A stretch of 64,000 bases of DNA from Anaerolineae bacterium (lineage in GTDB: Bacteria > Chloroflexota > Anaerolineae > Anaerolineales > Anaerolineaceae). The notes under the pieces were generated by a model. The model saw nothing but the letters and a program-made list of their open reading frames with translations. It made no database searches and was not told the DNA's origin. A program made the position numbers and the translations under genes. The stretch is taken from positions 186,001-250,000 of the forward strand of contig JABLXC010000001.1 in NCBI GenBank assembly GCA_013178185.1, in the 5' to 3' direction. Positions 38,288 through 47,282 of the stretch are shown piece after piece (position 1 is the first letter of the stretch; the number at the start of each line of letters is the position of its first letter).

Positions 38288-39487
38288 ATGAAGATCGCTT
38301 CCTCCTCGCTTGGACCTCAGATCACATTATTGTCTCTCATCCGTCTGGTCATGAATGTCAGCGTGCGGATGATCTATCCTTTCCTCCCAATTTTTGCTAG
38401 CGGCCTGGGTGTGAGTGTGACCAGCCTTTCGCTGGCCATTTCCACGCGTTCCCTGATTGGGACGCTGAACCCCCTGGTTTCGTCTGCCATCACCGACCGG
38501 CGCGGCCGCAAAACTGGGATGCTGACCGGCATTGGGCTGTTTGTGATTGCCAACCTGGCGGTGGTTTTCTGGCCCAGCTTTCCAGTTTTGTTTGCTTCGA
38601 TGACCGTATCGCTGTTTGGGATGCTCATCTTCATGAGCGCAATGCAGGCCTACATGGCCGATGAGATCGCCTATGAGCGCCGCGGTCGGGCGCTGGCGTT
38701 ATCTGAACTGGCCTGGTCGGTCAGTTATTTTATCGGGATGCCGGTTGTGGCTTTCCTGCTTTCCAGGTTTGGGTGGGTGGGTCCCTTCCCGGCGTTGGCC
38801 GGATTGGGTCTGGTCTCTTTTGTCCTGGTCGCCAGGTTAGTGCCTAGAACCCCGCCGGTGGCGAGCAAAAATAAGAGTAACCTTGCGGATCTGCGCCGAA
38901 TATTGACCTATCCTCCGGCTTTGATGGCGTTGTGTATGTGTATGCTTTTCTCGGCTTCCAATGAACTACTCAATGTTGTCTTTGGGGTCTGGATGAAAGG
39001 CACCTTTGGACTGGAGATTGCCGGGCTGGGGTTGGCTTCTACTATTATTGGCATTGCCGAGCTTTGCGGAGAAGCGGTGGTGGCGCTGGTGGTGGACCGG
39101 CTTGGAAAAGTCCGCTCCATCCGGAGTGGGCTGGTGTTGAGCACGCTGGCAGTGATCATGCTGTTTCTTTGGGGTCGCACGGTGGTGAGCGCCTTGGTGA
39201 TCCTGTTTATCTATGTCCTGGGATATGAGACGATGGCGGTCAGCAACCTGCCCTTGATGAGCGAGGTCATGCCTGAAGCGCGCGCCACGATGTTAGGATT
39301 GATGGTGGCGTTTTTCTCAATCGGTAGAGCTATCACCGCCCTATTGGCTGTGCCTATCTACAACTATGGCTTTCAATACACCATTCTAGCCATCGTTTGC
39401 GTGAATATCGTTGCGTTTATTCTGCTGTATCTGGTGAAAGTTACCAACCCACACTTAAACCCCTCTGTCGAGGCGAGCGGGCAATAA
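38288..39487 (+). CDS. MFS transporter
   Basis: Secondary transporter of 399 aa with 12 predicted spans. The loop between spans 2 and 3 reads SAITDRRGRKTGML, a form of the MFS motif A (G-x3-D-R-x-G-R-K/R). The second half repeats it as ALVVDRLGKVRSIR. The absence of a large central loop and the family pattern point to the drug/proton antiporter or sugar-efflux branches. Substrate and direction cannot be read from sequence. GAAGG lies before the ATG. An MprF-like envelope gene follows 43 bases downstream. Confidence 0.9.
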   Translation: MKIASSSLGPQITLLSLIRLVMNVSVRMIYPFLPIFASGLGVSVTSLSLAISTRSLIGTLNPLVSSAITDRRGRKTGMLTGIGLFVIANLAVVFWPSFPVLFASMTVSLFGMLIFMSAMQAYMADEIAYERRGRALALSELAWSVSYFIGMPVVAFLLSRFGWVGPFPALAGLGLVSFVLVARLVPRTPPVASKNKSNLADLRRILTYPPALMALCMCMLFSASNELLNVVFGVWMKGTFGLEIAGLGLASTIIGIAELCGEAVVALVVDRLGKVRSIRSGLVLSTLAVIMLFLWGRTVVSALVILFIYVLGYETMAVSNLPLMSEVMPEARATMLGLMVAFFSIGRAITALLAVPIYNYGFQYTILAIVCVNIVAFILLYLVKVTNPHLNPSVEASGQ

Positions 39488-39530
39488 GGCAGGTTTTTGG
39501 GCAGTTTGAGAACAGTAGAGGATTGCCCCT

Positions 39531-42188
39531 ATGAAATACTGGCGCTGGCTTTTTTGGTTGTTGATCGTCGTTTTCGTCTGGTTGGTCGTCAGCCGCTTCA
39601 CCGAGCTGGAAAAACTGCTCAAGGTTCTGGAAGAGGGGCGTTGGCAGTGGGTGGCGGCAGCCGGTTTCCTGCAGATACTTTATTACACTGCCTATTCCGC
39701 AATTTACCAGTTCGCATTCGATACGGTAGAAGTAAAGAGCAGGTTGCGCGATTTGATCCCCGTCACCTTTGCCTCTGTCTTTATGTATGTTGCTGCGCCG
39801 CTGGGCGGCACCAGCGGTTCCATGCTGTTCGTGGACGATGCTCGCCGGAGAGGCGAATCGCCGGGCAGGGCCGCAGCAGGCACGCTCCTGGTCCTGGTTG
39901 CGGATTATGGCGCATTTTTCTTGATACTGATCTTGGGACTGATTTATCTTTTTCTAGCGCACGATTTAAAGACCTATGAGATCGCTGGCGCGATTGCTTT
40001 ACTCTTGATCATTGGAGGGATTGTAGCCATCCTGGCGCTCGGTCTGAGGCGTCCTGATCTCCTTTGCCGTTTATTGGAAAAAATTGGCGACATCCTGAAC
40101 TCCGTCGCTCTTAAAGTTTTGAAACGCGAGGCAGTTTCTCCAGAATGGGCGCAAAAAACTACCGCTGAATTTACCAACGCGTCGCTGGCAATTTCGAGCC
40201 AGCCGGGGCGTTTGTTCAAAACGCTGCTGGTGGCGCTGGTCGCGCATGGTATCAATCTGGTGAGCTTGTGGATGGTTTTCCTGGCTTTCCAGCAAACCGC
40301 CAGTATCGGCGTGCTGGTGGCCGGATATTCGATGCTCATCTTGTTCTGGATTGTTTCAATCACCCCACAGGGCGTTGGGATTGTAGAAGGGGTAATTCCC
40401 CTGGTTTTTACTTCGCTTGGCGTACCCGCTAACCAGGCGGTGGTGATCACCCTCGCTTTTCGCGGCCTGACTTTCTGGATTCCATTCTTGATCGGTTTTG
40501 TCTTGCTGCGCCGGATGCGCATGTTCAAGCCGCAGACCAGGCCGGCGACGGATATCTGGAGCTTGAGGATCATCGCGCTTCTGACGGCCGTCATGGGTGT
40601 AGTCAATGTCCTTTCGGCTGTGACGCCTGCCTTGCAAGAACGTATGCATTCCTTGCGGACCCTGTTGCCCTTGACGGTGACCCACGGGGGGCGGTTTACC
40701 GCGGCGTTGGCTGGCTTTGCTTTGATCCTGCTGGCCGGGCAGTTGGGGCGCAGAAAGAGGACGGCCTGGTATTTGTCGGTTTTTATCCTTGTGCTTTCAG
40801 CTATCAGCCATCTGGTAAAAGGCCTGGATTACGAAGAAGCGTTACTGGCAATTACCCTGGCAGCCTGGTTGATCTTCTTGCGGCCGCACTTCCATGCGCT
40901 CTCAGATCCCATATCTATCCGTCAGGGGTTGAGAGCTCTGGCGGCGGCCACGCTGTTTACTCTGGCTTATGGGACGGCGGGTTTCTACCTGCTGGACCGC
41001 CAGTTCAGGCTCAATTTTAGCCTGTATACTGCCCTGCGCCAGACAATCCTGATGTTTACACAGTTTTATGATCCTGGACTTGAACCCATTACAGGGCTGG
41101 GACGATATTTTGGCGATTCTATTTACCTGATCGGTCTGGCAACTTTCAGCTATGCGACGGCGATGTTGATCCGACCTGTTTTGGTGCGACAGCCTGCCAC
41201 GGAGGAGGAACGGCAAAATGCGAAAGCAATTGTTGAGAAATACGGCTGCTCGCCGTTGGCTGCGATCGCGTTGCTGCCGGATAAAGCTTATTTCTTTTCA
41301 ACCGGCGGGTCTCTGATCAATTACTCTCTCCAGAGTCGAGTGGCTTTGTGCCTGGGTGATCCGATTGGCCCTCCGGAAGATTTTGAGCAGGCCGTTTCTT
41401 CTTTTAATAAGGCTCTCTGCGCACAAAACGACTGGTTGCCGGCTTTTGTGGATGTCGCGCCAGATTACCTGCAACAGTACAATCAACTGGGGTTCCAATA
41501 CCTTGCCATTGGCCAAGAGGCGATCCTTGATCTGGCGACTTTTACGCTGGAAGGCAGCGCAAACAAAAGTGTTCGCTCCACCTACAACAAATTTCTCAAA
41601 CTTGGGTATACCGCGCAAGTGGTCGAGCCGCCTATCCCGGATGATTTGAATTCTGCGCTCGCCGAGATCAGCAATGCCTGGTTGACGCTTGTCCATGGAT
41701 CTGAAAAAAAATTTTGGGTCGGCTGGTTCGATGAAACATATATCCGCAGCAGTCGTATTTTGTTTGTCAGTGATCGTGCTGATAATCGTATGGCTTTCGC
41801 GAATATCCTGCCAGAGTATCAAAAGAATGCAGTTACAATTGATTTGATGCGGCATCGCCCAGAGGCGGAACCTGGGGTAATGGATTTTTTGTTTGTTTCC
41901 CTCTTCCAATGGGCAAGAGATCGAGGCTATGAGACGGTTGATCTGGGGCTCAGCGCGCTTTCAGGGATGGGACAATCCCCGGCGGATCCTAAGGTTGAAC
42001 GAGCTTTGCATTACCTGTATGAGCATGTCCATCAATTTTTTAACTTCAAAGGGTTGCATCACTTTAAGGAAAAGTTCCATCCTCATTGGGAAACGAGGTA
42101 TTTGATCTATCCAGGTCTGGCCAACCTTCCCATGATTACTTTGGCCATGATCCGGGCTGACTCGGGCTATTCATTACTTCGACGGTGA
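39531..42188 (+). CDS. MprF-like bifunctional membrane protein (flippase + aminoacyl-lipid synthase)
   Basis: Protein of 885 aa with two parts. The first 540 residues hold about 14 membrane spans with the UPF0104/LPG synthase membrane-domain pattern (VTFASVFMYVAAPLGGTSGS; SITPQGVGIVEGVIPLVFTS). The C-terminal 320 residues form the DUF2156 acyltransferase-like catalytic domain (YFFSTGGSLINYSLQSRVAL; VALCLGDPIGPPEDFEQAVS; VMDFLFVSLFQWARDRGYE). This order is that of MprF, which adds Lys or Ala from aminoacyl-tRNA to phosphatidylglycerol and flips the product, lowering surface negative charge. Which amino acid is used cannot be told. It lies seven bases before the mgtA-like gene, in the same operon. 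Confidence 0.9.
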   Translation: MKYWRWLFWLLIVVFVWLVVSRFTELEKLLKVLEEGRWQWVAAAGFLQILYYTAYSAIYQFAFDTVEVKSRLRDLIPVTFASVFMYVAAPLGGTSGSMLFVDDARRRGESPGRAAAGTLLVLVADYGAFFLILILGLIYLFLAHDLKTYEIAGAIALLLIIGGIVAILALGLRRPDLLCRLLEKIGDILNSVALKVLKREAVSPEWAQKTTAEFTNASLAISSQPGRLFKTLLVALVAHGINLVSLWMVFLAFQQTASIGVLVAGYSMLILFWIVSITPQGVGIVEGVIPLVFTSLGVPANQAVVITLAFRGLTFWIPFLIGFVLLRRMRMFKPQTRPATDIWSLRIIALLTAVMGVVNVLSAVTPALQERMHSLRTLLPLTVTHGGRFTAALAGFALILLAGQLGRRKRTAWYLSVFILVLSAISHLVKGLDYEEALLAITLAAWLIFLRPHFHALSDPISIRQGLRALAAATLFTLAYGTAGFYLLDRQFRLNFSLYTALRQTILMFTQFYDPGLEPITGLGRYFGDSIYLIGLATFSYATAMLIRPVLVRQPATEEERQNAKAIVEKYGCSPLAAIALLPDKAYFFSTGGSLINYSLQSRVALCLGDPIGPPEDFEQAVSSFNKALCAQNDWLPAFVDVAPDYLQQYNQLGFQYLAIGQEAILDLATFTLEGSANKSVRSTYNKFLKLGYTAQVVEPPIPDDLNSALAEISNAWLTLVHGSEKKFWVGWFDETYIRSSRILFVSDRADNRMAFANILPEYQKNAVTIDLMRHRPEAEPGVMDFLFVSLFQWARDRGYETVDLGLSALSGMGQSPADPKVERALHYLYEHVHQFFNFKGLHHFKEKFHPHWETRYLIYPGLANLPMITLAMIRADSGYSLLRR

Positions 42189-42195
42189 GGGAAAA

Positions 42196-44742
42196 ATGAA
42201 CCAGGATGATGCGATTTTTAAAGCGTATTGGAATCGGTCTGCGGAAGAACTGGAGACCCTCTTAGGAACTTCGAGCAGTCAGGGCCTGACAGAAGAAACA
42301 GCGGAAGAACGACTGGTTAAGTATGGGATGAACACTACCTCCGCTCGAAAGAAAGCTTCGGCGGCGGGGCTATTTCTAAACCAATTCAAGAGTCCAATCG
42401 TCCTCATTTTGATCTTTGCAACTATTATTTCAGCCATATTAAAAGATTGGGTTGATGCGGTTGTCATCTTTGTCATTATCCTGGTAAGCGCGGCGTTAAG
42501 CTTCTTTCAAGAATACAACGCCAATCAGGCAGCCGAAAAGCTCAAGGAGCAGATTAACCTGAAAGCGAGTGTAATCCGCTCCGGACGCTCTCTCCTCATC
42601 CCGGTGGAGCGGATTGTTCCGGGGGATATTGTTCAGCTTTCCGCCGGAAGCCTGATCCCTGCTGATGGAATCCTGTTAGAGGGGAGAGATTTATTTGTGA
42701 ACCAGGCGGTCTTGACGGGCGAGACCTTTCCGGTGCAGAAAAAAGCTGGCGTTACCCCCGTTGATGCCAGCCTGTCGGAACGAACCAATGTACTCTATAT
42801 GGGCACCAACGTTCGCAGCGGGAGCGCAAAGATGCTCATTGTCCAAACGGGCGTGCATACAGCCTTTGGACAGATTGCCCGACGGTTGACGCTGCGACCC
42901 CCGGAGACTGAATTCGAACGCGGCATCCGCCGGCTTGGTTACCTGCTTTCCGAAGTGATGCTCATCCTGGTAATTGCAATATTTGCCCTCAACGTGTTTT
43001 TTGCCAAACCGGTGCTTGATTCACTGCTCTTCTCCATTGCTCTGGCGGTTGGACTCACCCCGCAACTTCTGCCTGCCATTATTGAGATCAACCTTTCCAA
43101 AGGTTCACGCGTTCTTGCAAAAGGCGGCGTCATCGTCCGCCGCCAAACTGCCATCGAGAATTTTGGCAGCATGAATGTGTTGTGCACCGATAAAACCGGC
43201 ACGCTGACGCAGGGGGTTGTAAAACTGGATGGCGCCCTGGATGGGAAGGGAAACGTTTCTGAAACGGTGTTCCTGCAAGCTTATCTAAACGCACATTTCC
43301 AAGCCGGACTGGCGAACCCACTGGATGAAGCCATCATGGCCAGCGAACATCCGGCGCTTGATCGTTATTCGAAAATTGATGAGGTTCCCTATGATTTCAT
43401 CCGCAAACGCCTGACAGTGATCATCTGTGAGGATCAGGGTCTCTGCAGCGAACGCGTCTTGCTCATCACGAAAGGCGCTTTTACCAATGTGCTTGAGGTT
43501 TGCTCTCAATGCGATTGGGAGGGCCAACATGCGCCGCTGGATTCTGAAAGAAAGGAAGCGCTCTATAAACTTTATGAGAAGTGGAGCGGCGAGGGATTTC
43601 GCGTACTGGGAGTGGCCTATAAAGCCTTAACTCCCAAAGCTGGATATGGACACGAAGATGAAGCCGAGTTGATATTCTCCGGTTTTCTGCTTTTCTTTGA
43701 TCCGCCCAAGGTGGGGGTCAAAGAGGTGGTTACTCACCTGGAGGAGTTAGGCGTGCAGTTGAAGATTATCACCGGGGATAACCGGCTTGTAGCAGAGCAT
43801 ACCCTTCGCAGTCTCGGTATTGAGGTCAGGGGTGTCCTGGTTGGTAGCGACATCAATCGCCTGAACGATGAAGCTCTCTGGCAAATGGTTGAGCGCGTCA
43901 ACCTATTTGCCGAGGTGGATCCCAACCAAAAGGAAAAGATCATCGTTTCCCTGAAGAAGATGGGAAACGTTGTTGGATATATGGGAGATGGCGTCAATGA
44001 CGCTCCGGCGCTGCATAGTGCGGATGTAGGTATCTCAGTTGAGAATGCGGTTGATGTTGCTAAGGAGGCAGCCGATTTTGTCTTATTGAAAAATGATCTC
44101 AATATCTTGAAAGAAGGAATCCTGCAGGGACGCCGGACTTTTACCAATACGCTAAAATACATCTTTATGGCTACCAGCGCGAATTTTGGTAATATGTTCA
44201 GCGTTGCAGGGGCATCGCTCTTCTTACCTTTCTTGCCAATGCTGCCCAAACAAATCCTTCTGATCAACCTGCTGACTGATCTTCCTGAAATGACGATCGC
44301 GAATGATCGCGTGGATGATGCTTCGATCCAGCAGCCGCGTCGTTGGGATATTCATTTTATCCGGCGGTTTATGCTCGTGTTTGGGCCGCTCAGTTCGCTG
44401 TTCGATTTTGCCACTTTTGGCTTGCTGCTTGTATTGCTCAGATCCGATGAGGCTTTATTTCACACCGGGTGGTTCGTGGAATCGGTCCTCTCCGCTTCTC
44501 TGGTGGTGTTTGCCCTGCGGACGCGAGCGCCGATCTATCGTGATCGTCCTGGGCGGGGAATGATCGTGATGACGATCCTGGTTGGGCTGGCCGCTGTTCT
44601 ACTGCCTTATACCCCCCTGGCGGGGGTGATGGGTTTCAAGCCGCTGCCGGGCTACTTGCTGGCCGGGATTGCGGGAATTACGTTGCTTTACCTGGTCTCA
44701 GCCGAGATTGCCAAGCGATGGTTCTATCGCAAAGCAGATTGA
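42196..44742 (+). CDS. mgtA: P3-type magnesium-translocating ATPase (MgtA/MgtB-like)
   Basis: Membrane ATPase of 848 aa importing Mg2+. An N-terminal cation-ATPase domain (WNRSAEELETLLGTSSSQGL) comes first. The actuator loop has LTGETFPVQKK, the phosphorylation site is VLCTDKTGTLTQG, and the hinge is MGDGVNDAPALHSADVGIS. The MgtA hallmark near the C-terminus is LPFLPMLPKQILLINLLTD followed by PEMTIANDRVD. About ten membrane spans are present. The ATG follows GAGGGAAAA, and the gene starts seven bases past the MprF-like stop. I see no Mg2+ riboswitch-like leader because the gene is internal to an operon. Confidence 0.93.
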   Translation: MNQDDAIFKAYWNRSAEELETLLGTSSSQGLTEETAEERLVKYGMNTTSARKKASAAGLFLNQFKSPIVLILIFATIISAILKDWVDAVVIFVIILVSAALSFFQEYNANQAAEKLKEQINLKASVIRSGRSLLIPVERIVPGDIVQLSAGSLIPADGILLEGRDLFVNQAVLTGETFPVQKKAGVTPVDASLSERTNVLYMGTNVRSGSAKMLIVQTGVHTAFGQIARRLTLRPPETEFERGIRRLGYLLSEVMLILVIAIFALNVFFAKPVLDSLLFSIALAVGLTPQLLPAIIEINLSKGSRVLAKGGVIVRRQTAIENFGSMNVLCTDKTGTLTQGVVKLDGALDGKGNVSETVFLQAYLNAHFQAGLANPLDEAIMASEHPALDRYSKIDEVPYDFIRKRLTVIICEDQGLCSERVLLITKGAFTNVLEVCSQCDWEGQHAPLDSERKEALYKLYEKWSGEGFRVLGVAYKALTPKAGYGHEDEAELIFSGFLLFFDPPKVGVKEVVTHLEELGVQLKIITGDNRLVAEHTLRSLGIEVRGVLVGSDINRLNDEALWQMVERVNLFAEVDPNQKEKIIVSLKKMGNVVGYMGDGVNDAPALHSADVGISVENAVDVAKEAADFVLLKNDLNILKEGILQGRRTFTNTLKYIFMATSANFGNMFSVAGASLFLPFLPMLPKQILLINLLTDLPEMTIANDRVDDASIQQPRRWDIHFIRRFMLVFGPLSSLFDFATFGLLLVLLRSDEALFHTGWFVESVLSASLVVFALRTRAPIYRDRPGRGMIVMTILVGLAAVLLPYTPLAGVMGFKPLPGYLLAGIAGITLLYLVSAEIAKRWFYRKAD

Positions 44743-44785
44743 GCAACCAACAAAATCAAGAGGTTACTTTTTGGGGAGGGATTCT

Positions 44786-45902
44786 ATGACGGAGATTGAT
44801 CGTTATTATGGTTTTGTTGAGGACGAGCGCAACAGCGCGCTCCTGTACCAGACCCTGGCCGACCTTGAGACAGATAAGCGGCTGGCCGAGGTTTACCGCC
44901 GCATTGCCGAGACTGAATTGCGCCATGCCTCCGTGTGGATCGAAAAGATCAAGGCAGCCGGCCAGCCAGAGCCGCACTTCAAACCGGCCTGGCGCACACG
45001 GTGGCTGATCTGGCTGGCGCGGCGGTTGGGACCTGCTGTCATCCTGCCCAGTATCCAAAATATGGAAATGAACGGCACTTCGGATTACGCTTCGCAAACC
45101 GATGCGGGCGCAATGGCCGGGCAGGAAAAATCCCACGCATTTCTGATCACCCAAATCGCGCGAACAGTGCGGGGAGGGATGGAAGGCGGTGTGCTGGCCC
45201 AATTGGAAGGTCGCCATCGCAATACGGGCGGCAACGCCTTGCGGGCGGCTGTTTTGGGCGCCAATGATGGGTTGGTATCGAACCTGAGCCTGGTGATGGG
45301 CGTAGCCGGCGCGACCCTTGACGGCCGCACGGTGCTCATCACGGGACTGGCAGGGATGCTGGCCGGGGCGATTTCAATGGCGTTGGGCGAATGGCTCTCG
45401 GTGCAGAGCTCACGAGAGCTGTATCACCACCAGATCCAGGTAGAGACCGAGGAAATCGAACAGGCGCCGGAAGAGGAGGCTGAAGAACTGGCCTTGATCT
45501 ATGAAGCGCGTGGCCTCAAGCGCGAGCAAGCCCGCATGCTGGCAGACCAGATCCTGGCGGAGCGCGAGAGCGCGGTAGAGACCCTGGCGCGAGAAGAACT
45601 GGGCGTTGATCCTAAAGAACTGGGTGGGTCAGCCTGGGAAGCGGCCTTGACTTCCTTCGTCCTTTTTACCATCGGCGCGATCGTGCCGGTTATCGGTTTT
45701 ACCTTTCTAGGCGGCATGTCGGCAGTACTCTTCAGCATACTGCTGAGCACGGTGGGGTTGTTTATACTGGGGGGCTGCCATCACGCTGTTTACCGGCCGG
45801 CCGGTGCTTTATTCGGGTTTGCGCATGGTCATTTTTGGCCTGCTGGCGGCCGGGGTTACCTTTGGCATTGGTCGTCTCATCGGCGCCAACATTGGTGGGT
45901 AA
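44786..45902 (+). pseudogene. Ferritin-like/VIT1 iron transporter (MbfA-type), frameshifted in a G6 run
   Basis: N-terminal rubrerythrin-like four-helix domain (about 1-130; FVEDERNSALLYQTLADLET, TELRHASVW) fused to a VIT1/CCC1 membrane domain (AAVLGANDGLVSNLSLVMGV, LAGAISMALGEWLSVQSSRE). This is the MbfA architecture, which exports or detoxifies iron. The single open frame runs to 45910 but loses sense after FILGG. Reading one base further on from the G6 run at 45769-45774 restores the normal end: GAAITLFTGRPVLYSGLRM through GRLIGANIGG and a TAA at 45900-45902, about 371 aa in all. Hence a one-base insertion, a sequencing slip or phase variation. GGGGAGGG precedes ATG 44786; mgtA is 43 bases upstream. 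Confidence 0.85.
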
Positions 45903-45951
45903 CCGGCTGAATTGGGTAAAAAATCAGTCCCTACGTAAGGGCTACGATGGG

Positions 45952-45957
45952 TATAAT
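45952..45957 (+). promoter_or_regulatory. -10 box of the inositol-phosphate synthase gene
   Basis: A perfect TATAAT lies 94 bases before the ATG, in a 149-base gap. No convincing -35 is present. It suggests that ino1 is transcribed separately from the iron-transporter gene, with a leader of about 85 bases. Confidence 0.4.
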
Positions 45958-46051
45958 CATTCACGAGCCTTAGGATGGCGCGGAATACCGGGTAAGGGCA
46001 CAGGATCGTTTGCGCTTACCCATGAAACTTATCATTACAGAGAGGATCGAG

Positions 46052-47149
46052 ATGGCTGAAAACAAGAAAGTGCGAGTTGCAATTATTGGCGTAGGAAATT
46101 GCGCCTCGTCCCTGGTGCAGGGGGTGCAGTATTACCGGGATGCTAAAGATACTGACCGCGTTCCCGGTTTGATGCATGTCAACCTGGGCGGCTACCACAT
46201 TCGAGATATTGAATTTACAGCAGCCTTTGACGTGGTGGAAACCAAGGTTGGCAAAGACCTTTCGGAGGCAATTTTCGCTTATCCCAACAATACCTTCAAA
46301 TTTTCAGATGTCCCTTTCTTGAACGTTCCAGTTTACCGGGGCATGACGCATGACGGGCTGGGGAAGTATCTTTCGCAGGTGGTCAAAAAGGCTCCTGGCC
46401 CAACGGCGGATATTGTTGGCATCCTCAAGCAGACCAAGACCGATGTGGTGGTCAGTTATTTGCCGGTCGGTTCCGAAATGGCGACCAAGTGGTATGTTGA
46501 ACAGGTGTTGGAAGCCGGCTGCGGATTTGTGAACGCTATCCCGGTTTTCATTGCCAGTTCCGAGTATTGGGCCAAACGGTTTGAAGAGAGAAAGCTGCCA
46601 ATCATCGGAGATGATATCAAGAGCCAGGTGGGCGCCACCATCCTTCATCGCGTGCTCACCAGCCTGTTCGTTGACCGCGGGGTGCGACTGGATCGCACGT
46701 ACCAGTTGAACTTTGGCGGGAACACTGATTTCTTGAACATGCTTGAACGCGAGCGCCTTGAATCCAAAAAGATCTCGAAAACCGGCGCGGTGACCAGTAT
46801 GCTCCCGTACAGCCTGCCGGAAGATGCTGTGCATGTTGGGCCAAGCGATTATGTGCCCTGGTTGACGGATCGCAAATGGTGCTACGTGCGTATGGAAGGC
46901 ACCACGTTTGGCGATGTGCCCCTCAACGTGGAAGTTAAGCTGGAAGTTTGGGATTCTCCGAACTCTGCGGGTGTGGTGATTGATGCGATCCGTTGCGCAA
47001 AACTGGCGCTCGATCGCGGTATCGGGGGCCCGCTTTACGCGCCGGCATCGTATTTTATGAAGACGCCGCCCAAACAGATCAAGGATGACCTGGCGCGTGA
47101 ATATACCGAAGCGTTCATCCGCGGCGAGGAAACAGATCTTCCGATCTAG
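46052..47149 (+). CDS. ino1: Inositol-3-phosphate synthase
   Basis: Converts glucose 6-phosphate to L-myo-inositol 1(3)-phosphate with bound NAD, 365 aa. The N-terminal Rossmann motif is [20 protein letters not shown]. Family signatures are [33 protein letters not shown] (substrate loop with the active-site Lys), [13 protein letters not shown] and [20 protein letters not shown]. It is the short prokaryotic form, near the 360-residue length of the mycobacterial and archaeal enzymes. GAGG sits six bases before ATG 46052; an upstream ATG at 46010 is less likely. The product feeds inositol lipids or solutes such as di-inositol phosphate. A strong terminator follows the stop. Confidence 0.96.
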   Translation: MAENKKVRVAIIGVGNCASSLVQGVQYYRDAKDTDRVPGLMHVNLGGYHIRDIEFTAAFDVVETKVGKDLSEAIFAYPNNTFKFSDVPFLNVPVYRGMTHDGLGKYLSQVVKKAPGPTADIVGILKQTKTDVVVSYLPVGSEMATKWYVEQVLEAGCGFVNAIPVFIASSEYWAKRFEERKLPIIGDDIKSQVGATILHRVLTSLFVDRGVRLDRTYQLNFGGNTDFLNMLERERLESKKISKTGAVTSMLPYSLPEDAVHVGPSDYVPWLTDRKWCYVRMEGTTFGDVPLNVEVKLEVWDSPNSAGVVIDAIRCAKLALDRGIGGPLYAPASYFMKTPPKQIKDDLAREYTEAFIRGEETDLPI

Positions 47150-47154
47150 AAAGT

Positions 47155-47190
47155 AAGTCCTGGATGCTTTGCAAAGCATCCAGGACTTTG
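47155..47190. terminator. Terminator after ino1 (34-base perfect palindrome)
   Basis: Bases 47155-47188 form a perfect inverted repeat with half-site AAGTCCTGGATGCTTTG. It starts six bases after the ino1 stop and is followed by TTTGCTCTCTTCC on the plus strand. The minus-strand CAP-LysM gene ends 95 bases further on, so the element may serve both directions. Confidence 0.8.
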
Positions 47191-47282
47191 CTCTCTTCCG
47201 AATATATGTTCGAGGTAAGCCTCAGCGCGCCATCAGAGGAAGCTCATCCCTGAACACACGTTAGTCGGGGAGAAGGTGTGGG

